From Alectoria sarmentosa (Eukaryota > Ascomycota > Lecanoromycetes > Lecanorales > Parmeliaceae), in NCBI GenBank assembly GCA_009733775.1, contig WOGZ01000136.1, positions 21,600 to 85,599 of the forward strand: a stretch of 64,000 nt of DNA. The letters run 5' to 3'. Position 1 is the stretch's first letter. Each line of letters starts with the position of its first letter. A program made the translations under genes and the position numbers. Shown in pieces: positions 13,740-26,057 of this stretch. Below the pieces are notes generated by a model. The model worked only from the letters and a program-made list of their open reading frames with translations. It had not been told where the DNA came from and made no database searches.

Positions 13740-14405
13740 TCGAGTTAAACAATTGTTTCGCGCTAAAATGCTCGCCATAATTTAAAATTTCTCATCAATG
13801 TCGTCGCAGAGTCGCAAATCAATTGGGCGGTGATAAAACAATAGATGACACAAGAGAATCGAAGCAAAAAGGTCCAAAGTGTAGAGTCGAACGACGAGGC
13901 GCTTCAGCATGATTGAAAAAGGAATCATCTCCGTTTATTGAGAGCTGAGTTGTAACGCGGGCGACAAGATACAAGGTGACGAATTAGAGAGTTCACCTTC
14001 ATCGTTGGCTCCAGCCGTAGGCGAAAGTGAACAGGTTAAGAGACGGCAAGGATGAGAGGTGCAGCAAAGTGATCTCGAAAGGAAAGGCTATTCAACAAAT
14101 TGCCTCATGCAAAGCTCATAACATAGCAATCGGCGATGATCGGCAGAAGCTAACTAGGCAGCCAGGGATAAGAGAGGTTGCGTAGATCTTTGCAATACGA
14201 GAAGGAGCGAGGGGGTGGCAGAGAGATGTGGAAGAAAAATGAAGGGGAATTTGGGAAAACAGCGAGGGGTGTAGCTCTTTATACCTTGGAGAAAGCGGCG
14301 GGTGAGGCGATGCCGGGCGCCTTGCCCGAAAAGGCGACGCTAAACCCGAGAGGGCCGCGCTTGGCCTGGAAGCAGGAAAGGGCGAACATTTCACCGCGAC
14401 GCAGA
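13740..14405 (-). other. GC-balanced island, promoter-like on minus strand
   Basis: About 660 bp of normal composition set sharply into AT-rich DNA. Read on the minus strand it looks like a gene front. There is a TATA-like ggtataaag (plus 14278-14286), then a pyrimidine-rich run typical of fungal leaders (about 14200-14265). Further down is a 48-codon open frame (13928 to 13782) starting ATG ATT CCT, with a basic N-terminus and a hydrophobic middle. I do not recognise a product. It may be a small or effector-like gene, or the remains of a promoter. Confidence 0.3.
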
Positions 14406-17400
14406 TTATTTATTAAAATTGAAATTAAATTTATAAATAATTTTAAATTCAATTTTTTCAAAAAATTTATTATTTTAAACTTTTTTTAATTGCGAACTTT
14501 TTTTTGAAATTAAAAGATAAAATTTCGTTTTAATATTATAAAAAAAAATTTATAATCGAATTTAAAGGTTTTTTTTCGAATAATATCGCACTTTATTATT
14601 ATATCGACGATGTTTATTATTATAAGTGTGAAATTTATAATAATAACTTTATTATATTTTTAAAATTTAAACGTTTACATTTCTTTTAATATTAATAATT
14701 AAAATTTTACGATATTTATAATATCGATCACAATATTTATTTCCGCGTGTTAATGCTTTTTTGACTTTATTTATAATAAATAATATAAATTGAAATCATT
14801 TATAATAAAATGTTTATCGATCGCGTTTTTTGCGATCGCAGTTCGAAAAATATCAAAAAATGAAATTTTCGAATATGATTTTATTACGTCGATTTTATGT
14901 TTTCGAAAATATATCTCGAATCTTTAAAAGAGAGAAGCGTTATAAATATTATAAATGTGTAAGATTTTTTGTTTCTTTTTTTAAAACTTAATTATAATAA
15001 TTATTATATTTTCGTTATATACTTTAAAATATTAACGATTTATAAATATTTTAATGTTAACATATATATAAATTTTAATTAACGTATTCTTTATATTTAA
15101 ATAATATAAATAATAATTAATTAAAATTAAATAATAAATTTAATTTTTTTTAAAATGCTTTTAAAGTTTTTATATAATTAAAATATCGCATTCGAAAATC
15201 GTGAATTTTTGAAATAAAAATATTATAACGTTTATTAATTTATAAACATTATATTAAAAAATTGTAAATCGTGATTTTAAAAATATAATGCTTATTAAAA
15301 CGAATATATATTTATAACGAAATGTCGCTTTAATTTTTAATAACTTTTATAACATTTCGAATTTAACGACTTTTTAAAGAAATGTTTACTTTTATAATTA
15401 ATTTCGTTATTTTTAAAAACCAAATCTCATTTATAAAAGATTCGCGTATTGAATTTATATCGACGAGAAAGATAATATAACTCTTTTTAATTTTCTTTTA
15501 AATTAATAACTTTATTTTTAACGATTTTTTATAAAATATTGAATTTATAAACTTTTCAATATTTTTTTTAAATCTTATTTTTGAAATTAATAAATGATTT
15601 TCTTTATTCGTATTCTCGATTTTCATTTTTATTATATTCATTTTTACGAGAATTAATTTTTCGAAGTTAAATGCTTTTAAAAATGTTATTTCGAAAATGT
15701 TAATTAATATTAATGTCTTTATTAAAACATTCAAAAATATTAGATTTATTATTCAATCGTTTGCTTTATATCTTCTGATACGATTTTTATTTAATGACGT
15801 TAAAGGGCTTTTTATCGTCGTTTTGCGTTTTTTTAATTAAATTCCTTAACTTTATTTTTAAAAGTTTTAAAAAAACGTTATCTCAAAATTGAAAATAACA
15901 ATTTCGAAATTCGTAATAATATTTATATTTTGATTTTGACTTTTTAAAATATTGAAATCAAATATATTCGATATAATTTTTATTAATTAATTCGATAAAA
16001 CGACATTAATGTGAATTATGATCTTTATCGAATAATAAAATAAAATAAAAATAACGTTATTATCGTTAACGAACGACGTATTCTTTATTTTTATTACGAA
16101 TTTCTCTTTATTAAAAACTCTTTTGTTTCGAATTGCGTAAATTTTCGTATTTTTATAAACTTTATTATATTAATATTTATGATTTAAAAAATAATTTAAT
16201 AATTTTCTCTCATTAATTGAATATTTTTAACGAAGAAATATTTTTTGTTTTTAAAATATGCGATTTAAAATCCTCAACGTCTTTTCATAATCTCTTAAAT
16301 AATTATTTTAATACGTTTACATTTAAGATTGTGAGCTTTATATAAACTTTAACAATTAACGCATTTAAATTAAAAGCCTGATTTTTGATGTTTCTCGCAT
16401 TTTTTAAAATCATATTTTCGAACGTAATATACACAAATTAAGATTTTAAAATCGCATATAAAAATAATATAATCTGCTTTTTAACATTTAAAACATTTAA
16501 TAATTCGATTTTCGCGAATATATTTTTTATAATTATAATATTTATTTTCCCTCGACGAAAATTAACTTAAATCGATATTTTAAATAATATTAATATAATA
16601 AACTTTTAAAAATTTCATTATTATTATTAAAAAGAATATTAATAAATTTTTAACTTTATTTTTATTCAATTATATAATATATTATATATTAACTTTTTAA
16701 ATGCGATATATATTTATTTAAATAATCGTTTTAATAAAAAACTCGATATTTTTCGAAAATTGATAAATTTTAACCGAAATATTATGAATTATTATCTTAA
16801 AAGTGAAAATTAAAACAAACGCATTTTTATTAAAATACGTTATTCAATTTTTAACATTTTTAATATTTTTTAAAATTTCGACGTTTTTTCGAATTTTTAT
16901 AAAAAGTCGAATATTTTTTAACTTGAATTAAATAATAATTTCGATTTTGATTGTTTTTAATATTAAATATACTTTAAAACGAGTTTTAATATAAGTTTCT
17001 AAATTTTTAAAAAATTGTTTGCGATAACGTTTTTTGATATCGTTATTTTTAAGTTTAATGATAATTTAACGCTTTATTTTGATTTCGTTTTTTAAAATCG
17101 ATATTGATTAAAAAAAATAAAAGATTATAATATTTTATAAAAATAATAATTATGCGATTAAAAATTCTTTCACTTATATTTTTAAAAGATCGAAACGTGT
17201 ATTTATAATAATAATAATAATTATCGAATACTTTATAATTATAATATCGCCTTTAATGCGTTTAATAAGTTATTTTAAACGTTGCATTATTATTAAAAAA
17301 AATTTATTATTCAATTAATCGATTGTTTTAATTATTATCGTAAACATTATATAAAATTTAACTTTAATAACAATTCGAAATACGTTTTCTTTAAAAAAAA

Positions 17401-18050
17401 ACATTGAAATTATTTTAAAGATATTTCAAAATGACTTTAAACGTATTTTAAATAAAGAAAAGTTATTTGTTAATAAAAAGAGACTTATAATTGTTTAATA
17501 TTTAAGATTATTTTAACTTGTCATTTTTTTTTAAATATATTATGATTATAAAGACGAAATAAAATATTAAATAATAATAAATAAAATTAATTTAATTGAG
17601 ACTATTAATAATGATTATAAATAACTATTAAAATTATTGAATAGCGTATAAGTAAAGTGATCGAAAAATGAAAAACACTTTTTAATGCGAGTATAAATAA
17701 CAGTCGTGAAATCAAAAATTTGATAAAGAAAAAAACGAAATTTAGTTTTTAAAAAGTCGTGATTAATATAAAATAATAAAACTCAGAGAATATTTAATAA
17801 ATGTGAATTAATATTATCGAATGAAAGATCGAAAACATATACACAATAATTAACTGAAAAGAAAGTTACTACATTTCACAAATAGTAAAATATGTATATA
17901 TCACGATTTTATAAATTTTAGATCTTTTTTCTGGGCATTCGGCGTATTTAACGGGTCGATAATTCTATATTAAAACTTCGATTAAGTCTTAACCGCAAAG
18001 TCTTTAATATTTAATTTATCGTATAATTTACTTTTCTTCTTCTTTATAGT
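14406..18050. other. AT-rich RIP-mutated block
   Basis: AT-rich, CpA-poor DNA with CpG retained. Open frames such as minus 15498-15734 are Ile/Lys/Asn/Phe-rich composition artefacts. No recognisable gene. Confidence 0.75.
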
Positions 18051-18224
18051 TAGAAATTTCAGTTATATTATATAACGTTTGTTTCATTATATGTGATTTC
18101 AAGTTTAAACTGTGATAGCATGAAGTGCAAAGGCAAAGATCGAAGCTGAGGTTAAAAAAGTCTAGCAACATTAATATATTATTATGCATAAACTTACTCG
18201 CTCGGCTCGCCCTCGTCAGAAATA

Positions 18225-18316
18225 AGAATTATGATAATGATGATGATGATGATGATGATAATGATGATGATGATGATGACTGATGATGATGATTGATGAT
18301 GATGATTATTGATGAA
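18225..18316 (+). repeat. GAT trinucleotide microsatellite
   Basis: Imperfect (GAT)n run with a few interruptions (ataatg, actgatg, gattgatg) at the left edge of the metabolite-cluster island. Confidence 0.95.
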
Positions 18317-18329
18317 ATGAGCTTTCAGT

Positions 18330-18450
18330 ACCCCCTCAAAGCCCTCAAAGCCCTCTGTAAGCTCGAACCCCTCCGTGCCCCCTCAAAGGCCTCTATAAGC
18401 TCGAAGCCCTTAGTGGCCTCGGAGCCAGCCCCCAGAATCCCCTCAAAAAC
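18330..18450 (+). repeat. Short C-rich imperfect tandem repeat
   Basis: Two imperfect copies of a roughly 40-bp unit beginning ccccctcaaag and containing taagctcgaa, with shorter ccctcaaag echoes. Adjacent to the GAT microsatellite. No coding sense seen. Confidence 0.6.
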
Positions 18451-19545
18451 CCCTCTCTGACAAGGCCATGCGCTGTAGAGAAGAAAGCATCAAAAAATCA
18501 AAACTTGAACCAGCCTCTATAAAAATGATAGTAAACGCCTGAAAAAGCAGAACGTCTCTTTCTTCTCCATAGCATAGTTAGTGTGGTCTCAGCAAGGCAG
18601 ACAAAGAAGATAGAAAACAGTTATATTATTATATCAGCGCCATTAAAAATCGAACCTCAATACCATTAAATACCACCAGCAAACAGGCAAAAATGGATTC
18701 GGTTATGAAAACATGAAAACTAGCGCTGTCATTTTCAGCATAGTGTGCGACAAGGAGCGGATATTGCGAACTGTTGGTGTTTTTTCTTTCGGAACGGGTT
18801 TCGGATTTCGTTTGAAAGTTTCAGTGTTGAGGATTTATATGGACGGATGGTGGGAGGTTGGCTGCTTTGTTAAACTATGTATGAAGATAAGGTAAATATC
18901 GTTGCTGGAACAACGTTATTCCACCTCCAAGGCTTGGCAGAACAAGAAGAACAACAACATATCAAATTTATAACAATCAAAATATTGCTTTCTTACATGT
19001 TTTTTTTCTTTTTTTTCCCCGTTTGTTCGTCAAAGTTGTCGATCAATCGCTCAGGCGGGCTCACTGATACTCATCAATAACAACAACGTCATTTCAAAAA
19101 TTTTGATCAAAGCATAGCGGCGCCCTTGTTGGTTTACATGCACGCACAGATAAGACACTGTTCCGAAATCATTACCGTGTCACCCAGTCGTCGACCTTTC
19201 GCCGTCGGCGTCAGGAATGCCTGTCGCGACTTTCTGCATAGGTGTTGCGTTTCGTGGAGAAAAAAGTGACTCGAAAAAGCCACTTTATGCGAAAGACTTT
19301 AGCGCCTGCGGCTCGGTAACCCACCCGGACTAATCAGATCAGATTGGATCGTTTCATGGATCTACCTATCGAGTCCTATGCTAACATGTCGTGTCTCTTA
19401 GACAGATCGTGGATGGTAGGAAAAGCAGAATACTGTGAGACTAAGGGGATGATATAGTCTCGAAAGAAGAACGCGCGACGGAAAAACATCATTGCGAACC
19501 GCATTCTGCAATCCTATGGTAGGCACACAGTCATCAAAAACTCTG
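18451..19545. other. Intergenic, downstream of NRPS-like gene
   Basis: Normal base composition. Only short unsupported open frames (18713-18895, 18877-19080). I looked here for a reductase or thioesterase continuation of the NRPS-like gene on the minus strand and saw none. Confidence 0.6.
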
Positions 19546-21964
19546 TCATGTCTGAGTGGTTTCTTGTCCGCCTTCGGCGTTCAGATTTCGCTGTTCCCTT
19601 TCAACCGTCAAAGCTTGTTGTAAAAATGCCAGGAGCTTTTCAAACGAGGGGTACTCATATATCACTTTGGTCGAGATCGGTCCGACATCAGGCCGCAGCT
19701 TCGTAAGGAACTCGTTGATCTCGTTCGTCAGACTAGGTATCTGTAACGAGTCGAGCCCACAGTCGAAGAAATCGGCTTGATCGTTCAAGCCGTGAAGATA
19801 CGTACTTTCTGCAATTGCGTGACGAAGGCCATCCTGCAATCCTTGCAGTGTCCTGGCGGTCTGTTCGTTCGGCGTGAGGCCGTTCGGTGTCCTTGTTTCC
19901 TTACTGTAGGCTTTCTCGGCACCGTTGGCTTGAGCGGTAGGTATGTTATTGAGGTCATCTAGGCTCGATTCGCTGGGTTCGGGCCCACGAATAGGACTTG
20001 AGCCATTGACTCTGATCCCAGTGGCCTTGACTTCTTTGCTTTGCTGAGTGGCTCCAGGGTTCAGCAAGTCGGCCGTCATCCGCACAAGGGCCGGACTTAG
20101 GTGCTGCAAAAGAGCAGCGGGCAGGAGACGATTCAAGGCCTCCTCGATGCGTACATCGAGCCCAGACCCGAAGTCAGAATTAGCGGACAAAGAAGTTAAC
20201 CCAGTAGAAGCAGTTATTTCTTTGACCATCGACTTGGCTTGATCAGCCGGCGCTCCAGGCTGTAGTTCACTCTTCCTCTTTAAGGTAGCATATAAGGATC
20301 TGAACTCCTCGGAGTAAAGTTCCAGTGCAGCATAGCGCTGGACGGTACCTTTTGCTGCCAGGAGCAACGGTTTGCCCGGGGTGGTGAACATTATGTAGTT
20401 TTTGAAGATTCGACCATGAGCTGGACAGTCACGATTGGCCTGCATGACAATGGGCCAGATATCATTGAGTAGGTTCTCCTTCTCCTGGGAAGTGCGAACG
20501 TCAACCTTCGGCTGGACCAGGAGGGTCGCTTGGAACTCTCCGTGCCCACCAATAAGCGTTGCTTGAACTGCCGAGTGGGACGAAATCACAGCATCCATCG
20601 TCACAGGATCAAGCTTTTCGGCATTGCTAAAGGCGATGATGTCATCGTTTCTTGCTCGAAAAAGCCAAGAGTCGGGATTTCCCGGGTCGGTAGGGTCGAG
20701 CTCATAAAGATCGCTCGTAGCGTATTCATCGAGGTTCGGAAAGACTGAGAAAACGCCTTGGAACATATCAAGTTCAGAATTCCTCAAGATGACCAGCTCA
20801 CTCAAGCCGTCCCGAGACTGGCGGTACTCATGACCCAGGAACGGACTGAGAGGGAGATGTTGCCAGGCCGTAGCTTTATCGGTAACTTGCACCGGAAGAT
20901 ATCCAAGCTCCGTTGCTCCCACCAGCGTCAGAAGTTTCATCTTTGAGGATATGGAGTCTCCAACTTCCTTTGATAGGACTCCACCCACGTAGGCCACAAA
21001 CTCCAATTTCTTAGTCATATTCAATAAATACTCAGAGGTGTTGAAGATGTCGATAATTGTAGATGGTGGTAGAATGCTGCCATCAACATCGCCATACATG
21101 TGGATTGCATTGACCACATCCGCAGTAGGTGGGCCGGGCGGTGGCAAGACACATGTAATGTCAGAAAAGACATTGTAGCCCATTGTGAGAAATAGATTGG
21201 CAGCATGGAAAGGAGGGAAGGCTACGAAAACTCTCTTCCCTGCCAGGAAATTGATCACAGTAGGAGATCCTCCGAGAGAAGGAATTAGCTGGTGGGCATC
21301 ATTGCTAGCAAAGACTCCATGTGTGACGAAGACAGGCTTCGGAAGCCCGGTAGAGCCTGACGTGTGAAGGACTAGGAAGACTTGATCCTTCACCTCGTCA
21401 AAGGCTCCTTGCCATTGGTAGATCTCCACATCCGGGCCATCATCCATAAAGTAGTCTATCTCGGGTACCGAGAGGAATTGTAAGGGTCGGACCGCGAGTA
21501 CTTCCCGAGCAATAGCTGGCGCTCCAGTCGCAAGTAACATGGTTTGACAGTGCGTTGAGTCTAGGAGGGAAAGATTCGCCTCGAGGCTATTTCGATGGGA
21601 GCTTAGAAACGCCTAGCTGGTCCGCATAAGTATCCAACAATTCCATGGAGGGTAGACTCACCACATGGCCTGTCTTAGCAGCTGCGAGCAATACGATGTA
21701 GTATCGATAATCCAAAGGACCAAAATAGAGCACCGTCTTAGATGTCTTGCTCCGGCCGAGCTCGCTTTCCATCCACCAAGAACAGCGGTTGACAGCTCTG
21801 GCAAAAGCACTGTAGCTGATGTTCATAAACCCATCCTCTACACGAGAAGACTTGCATACTGTGATGAGTGTGCGTTGAGGGTCACTAGATGCAATGTCAT
21901 CGATGATTTTTGGAATGATTCTTCGACCACAGTCCGGAGGAGCAGCAGAGTGGAGAACCTCCAT
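19546..21964 (-). CDS. NRPS-like enzyme, adenylation-thiolation only
   Basis: Two exons, 21964-21662 and 21612-19546, around a 49-bp GT-AG intron (21613-21661) give 789 residues. The protein should activate a carboxylic acid with ATP and load it on a phosphopantetheine arm. Adenylation signatures are HTSGSTGLPKP (about 184-194), GATELGY (333-339), TSDLY (400-404), a DD in RARNDDII (420-427) and AKGTVQR (about 521-527). The carrier domain has DCGLDSLQ with the attachment Ser near 723. The chain ends about 65 residues later, so the reductase or thioesterase usual in fungal A-T-R or A-T-TE proteins is missing. The start is the first ATG of a complete family-like N-terminus (GRRIIPKIIDDIA). It diverges from the MFS gene. 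Two motif positions differ from the usual fungal form (GR to AR, NGEK to NAEK). Substrate unknown. Confidence 0.9.
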
Positions 21965-24286
21965 CAAGGCGAATCGAGGCTCAGGCGTCCAAGACTTTCT
22001 GGTGAGAAGTGGCTTGATTGAAAGTTTTTTCTACGAGAATCGATCAGAGTTGGATCTGAGAAACGATTTTTTTTTCCAAGCGCTTGGCTGGAAGTGTACT
22101 TTGAAAAGATTGAAAAGTCCCGTGGCCGAGATGATATCTTGCTTGCAGCTCTTGGAATGTCAAGTGATCAGACACAACAGTCGCAGCGTATGTAGGAGTT
22201 GCATGTACGGAAATAATCCCCGGCCCTTGTCAGAGCGAAGGATTAATCAAGCCGGCTTTTCGCTCCCTAGAATGATTGTACGGGGACTAAATCGAATGAT
22301 CGCTGAGTATTGCGACTATCACACAGAAAGTGGGAGAGTAATTCCGGGTCTTTGCAAAGCTGGTTACCCCCCCTTGTGGTTCCCGAGCCGTGGCTTGGTG
22401 AATTTCCAGCACGCTCATTGATCAAATCTCTTTATCAAGCGACCTAGACTGGTTTGGCTGCTCATGAAACATAGCATGGAGACAACCCGCTGTGCAAATG
22501 TAACTGTGCCACATAACGATGATAGGGTGAGTCGAGTCAAGGCACCAAACGGTGCGTTGAGTCGAAGGCAGATCTTACACAAAGCCGCACCGACATGTCA
22601 GCTCAGTTCACCAGGTGAAGTTAGATACATTCTCTCGGGTTGATGGTTGGGATCCTGGAGCAGGGCAGGGCAGGGCCGGCAGGCCAACCTATTCAAAGGT
22701 ATGTAGTGCAGGAATTTGATGTAGATCACCGCAAGACTCACGTCGCCAAGTGCAACCTGGAGCGGATCCTGTAAACCATTGCAGCTCTTTCGTATCTGAC
22801 GGTAGGCTACTGAAAAGCGAAGGGGCCATCGCGTTGAAAGCTTCGCAACGATGTAGCTGTGCACGGCATGTACAGATACGAGTTTTCTTTGAAATGGCTC
22901 ACGGTAATGCATTTTCACCACGAAGCGCATGACGGCCGTATGAGTGCTTTGGGCAGTTGTTGCGAGCTTCAAAGATCGTATGGTGAGGTGAGGGGAGGGT
23001 TGTTTAGACCCATACCGTAGGTTCATAGACTCGCTGATGTCGTAGTACTAGTGCAGCCACAAGTGAAGCACGTGAGTCCGGCAAATGAGCCCCGTGGAAG
23101 TACCTCTGAGTTGACCGATGTTTGGTATGGAATTTCTACGAATCTGGTGGAAGCATGGGACCCATTTCGAAGCCCTTTCGAGTACATTGGCCACCTCCAT
23201 ATTTTCTCCTTATGTTGTTTAGACACGATCATTACATAGATATAGCAATCTCATACTACTATTGCTACAAGAAAGGCTTATGCGGCGGCTTCGCCGCCAC
23301 ACAAGCGAATTCTTGGTTAGGGTTACGCTTGGCTTCGCCAAGCCTAGCCCTAACAGCCCGCTCGAAGGCTGAGACTTCCAGCCTAAAATTTTCCAAATCC
23401 GAGTTCTAAGAAGTGAGCCGCGACGCTAAGCTCTAGCGTCTTGGCACTCTTTGTAGTTGCTATGGGGATTCTCCCGCCGCTACTAAGCGAGACGGCTCAT
23501 GTCTTGAATGCACGACAAATTCAGAATTGAGATTTTGATGTTTGTTTACATAAGGAAGCTTGACTCCGTCAGCGAATCAGCATCGAACGGAAAGGCACTA
23601 TAATATAGTATGCAGACTATCCTATCGGCTCCTGGTTATTCCGCTGCGTAGCCTGTTCCCCGCAACAGCAAAGTGTGAAAAGGCCAAGACTTTGTTGTGT
23701 AGTGGTTGTGGTTGCTGTCAAAGAATTTGCTTCGCCCGTAGCCTGCAGGAGCTTTGCAGTTACTCGTGCTAGGATCCCGAGATGTCCGCTCAAATGGTTA
23801 CATGAGCCCGTCACCCTTATTCGCCGGCGCTGAAAATTGAAAAAACTGCCAATATGCATGACTTTGCGGGCTCCCCGTCGGTCGATCATGATACATGATA
23901 CATGATACATACTTCTTCATACGAGTAAGCCCACGCATGCACTATGTCCTCTTTATCAGTGGCAGCTACCCGTCAGAGTATTCGTGCCTTCGTGACCATC
24001 GGACTGGTGTGTGTGTAGGCCTGCCCCGCAAATCAGACGTTGATTTGTTGTGGCAGGCTTAGCTGAGTCCGCCGCCAATCCCCACGTCCAATCTCTCTCA
24101 GCTTATTTGGGTTCATATCTTCCCGGTTGTGCCTTAGATAACAACCGTCAGAGAAAAGAGCCAGGGCTGCAATGTCATCCTATCCCCGCTCCCTCTATAC
24201 AAATCACATTTCAATACTCTCGCCCTTCATATGTAGTACCTGTCTATTCTCCGACCCTTATTGAAAGGTTCTGCACAGTATCCTAC
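21965..24286. promoter_or_regulatory. Shared divergent intergenic region of the cluster
   Basis: About 2.3 kb between the NRPS-like gene (-) and the MFS gene (+), so it should hold both promoters. Open frames here (for example minus 22598-23026) show no family features. It contains the palindrome cluster listed separately. No operator could be assigned. Confidence 0.4.
23284..23500. repeat. Cluster of three hairpin palindromes
   Basis: Hairpin 1: GGCGGC-ttc-GCCGCC (23284-23298). Hairpin 2: 23316-23354, arms GTTAGGG..GCTTGGC and GCCAAGC..CCCTAAC around a ttc loop, about 16 of 18 positions paired. Hairpin 3: GACGCTA-agctc-TAGCGTC (23422-23440), itself enclosed by tgagccg (23414-23420) and cggctca (23493-23499). 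It could be a small foldback element or a structured transcript. Confidence 0.75.
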
Positions 24287-25668
24287 ATGGTTATGTCTGA
24301 TGAAGAGAAGGCTGTCGCTCCACCCAAGAATGATGACACAGACAGACCTGCAAACAACCTAGTAGAATCACCCCCCAAATCTAAGCCAAGATCCAGCCAG
24401 GCTCCAAATGGGGGCTTCGACGCGTGGCTCCAGGTCGCAGGAGCCTTTGTTCTTTACTTCAACACTTGGTGAGCGTCGTGTCGAAACGACTGTTAAGTGA
24501 CGGGCGCTGACTTCATATCTCACACCAGGGGTGTGATCAATATGTACGGGGTCTTTCAGACATTCTATCAGTCAAACCTCCTCGGACATCAATCTGCCTC
24601 CAACATATCTTGAGTAGGCTCTATTCAAGCTTTTCTGATCTTCCTGGGAGGCGCTGTTGTGGGGCCATTCTTCGATCTCGGCTACCTTCGGCTGCTCCTT
24701 TCGTTGGGGACCTTCAGCACATGTTTTAGTATGATGACGACAAGTGTCTGCAAGACCTACTGGCAGTTTGTTCTCGCACAAGGTGTCTTGGTCGGAATCG
24801 GCTTCGGATGTCTCTTTTTGCCCAGCGTGGCGATAGTGTCTCAATACTTCACCACCAAGAAATCCATCGCTTTTGGCATCGTTTCGACCGGGGGCAGTAT
24901 CGGCGAGTCTCGCGAATCTCATACACTCCCAACAAACAAAAAGTACTGACTTGTTCTTCAGGTGCTGTCCTCTACCCCATCATTTTTCGGCAGCTCCAGC
25001 CCCAGATTGGGTTTGGCTGGACGGTCCGCACAATCGCCTTCATCATACTTGTCACGCAGTTGGTCCCGCTACTCGGAATGCGATTGAGAAAGCCATCGTC
25101 TACGAAAAGGCATGGCTTCCTTGACCTGACTGCATTCAAATCTAAGCCATACCTTTTGTTCTGCATTGGGACATTTTTCGGTTTCATGGGCATCTACGTC
25201 ACCTTCTTCTACATCCAACTTTTCGCATTGGAGAAGACAGCGATCAATGCCAACCTCGCCTCATATCTCCTACCGATCATCTATGCGGCCTCAACAATCG
25301 GAAGACTGAGACCGAACTTCTTTGCCGACAAGACCGGCCCCCTCAACATCCAAGTTCCGTTCGCCTTCATTCTCGCTGTGCTATGCTTCGGCTGGATTGG
25401 CATCAAAAGCACCGCAGGTAGTATCGTGTTCTCTCTCCTGTACGGATTCTTTGGTGGATCATTCGTATCGCTGCCGGGGGTGACGATCATCAGCCTATCG
25501 CCAAACTTGGCTACAATTGGTATCCAGCTTGGCATGTCATTTTTCATCGCTGGACTGGGCCTGCTAGTCGGCGAACCCATAGCTGGCGCGATCTTGCGAG
25601 GGCATGGCGGTTGGATTGGCTTGCAGGTATGGTGTGGTGTGCTTAATAATTACACATCTTGTGCATAA
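24287..25668 (+). pseudogene. MFS transporter (monocarboxylate-permease type), interrupted
   Basis: Fungal major-facilitator transporter, likely for import or export of a small organic acid-like product. Exons 24287-24468, 24529-24902 and 24962 onward; introns 24469-24528 and 24903-24961. The second intron has a GC donor (GCGAGT) and a tactgac branch-like site. About 60 cytosolic residues are followed by membrane segments with family motifs (GVFQTFYQ, SIQAFLIFLGG, FDLGYLR, FTTKKSIAFGI, SLPGVTIISL). Codon 24611-24613 is TGA exactly where the family has Trp (NIS-W-VGSIQAF). The 3' end runs WIGLQVWCGVL and then enters an AT-rich insertion with a stop at 25666-25668, so the final helix is lost or altered. 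It lies between two cluster genes. Readthrough or RNA editing could rescue the TGA, but a broken gene is more likely. Confidence 0.85.
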
Positions 25669-25800
25669 TCAAATTACAATTGATTATGAGAATCAAATAA
25701 TTATAATCATGATTATTCTGATTATGAAAATCCATAATCATAATCAATTAAAAATTAATTATATAATCAATTGTTAATCAATTTTGATTATTTTTCTGAC
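25645..25800. mobile_element. AT-rich palindromic insertion (MITE-like)
   Basis: About 155 bp of near-pure AT sequence in otherwise balanced DNA, with repeated aatcataatcaa/gattatgatt words on both strands. Near its ends are taatcaaattacaattgatta (left) and taatcaattttgatta (right), related as inverted repeats. It sits at the 3' end of the MFS coding region. No clear target-site duplication was found. Confidence 0.55.
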
Positions 25801-25953
25801 TACAGAGCCTGACTGCATCATTCTGGGTCAGCTCAGGCTGATAAGAGCTGCGCCGCTTATCTCTCGTCACGGAAGCGCATAAATGCTTTTGCATGTGATA
25901 TGCAAAACCGGCGAGTCAGTATTGTCCATCGCTTTTCTCAAATCTTGTGAGTA

Positions 25954-25961
25954 TATATAAA
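25954..25961 (+). promoter_or_regulatory. TATA box of the aminotransferase-like gene
   Basis: tatataaa lies about 97 bp upstream of the ATG at 26058, in a suitable place for the only long spliced gene downstream. Confidence 0.55.
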
Positions 25962-26057
25962 TTTGCGGAACGTCCCATTTTCAAAATTGAGATTTGAGTA
26001 TCAGAACGCACAGAATAGTCAATTCGCTTTTACCGCTCCAAGCGGTTAGCTTCGGCC

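Noticed and set aside
19080..19545. Missing reductase or thioesterase domain of the NRPS-like gene
   Set aside because: No minus-strand frame with a Rossmann or hydrolase motif and no good splice donor before the stop.
22598..23026. 142-codon minus-strand ORF in the cluster promoter region
   Set aside because: Composition without domain or hydrophobic pattern, competing frames on the other strand, no intron or start context.
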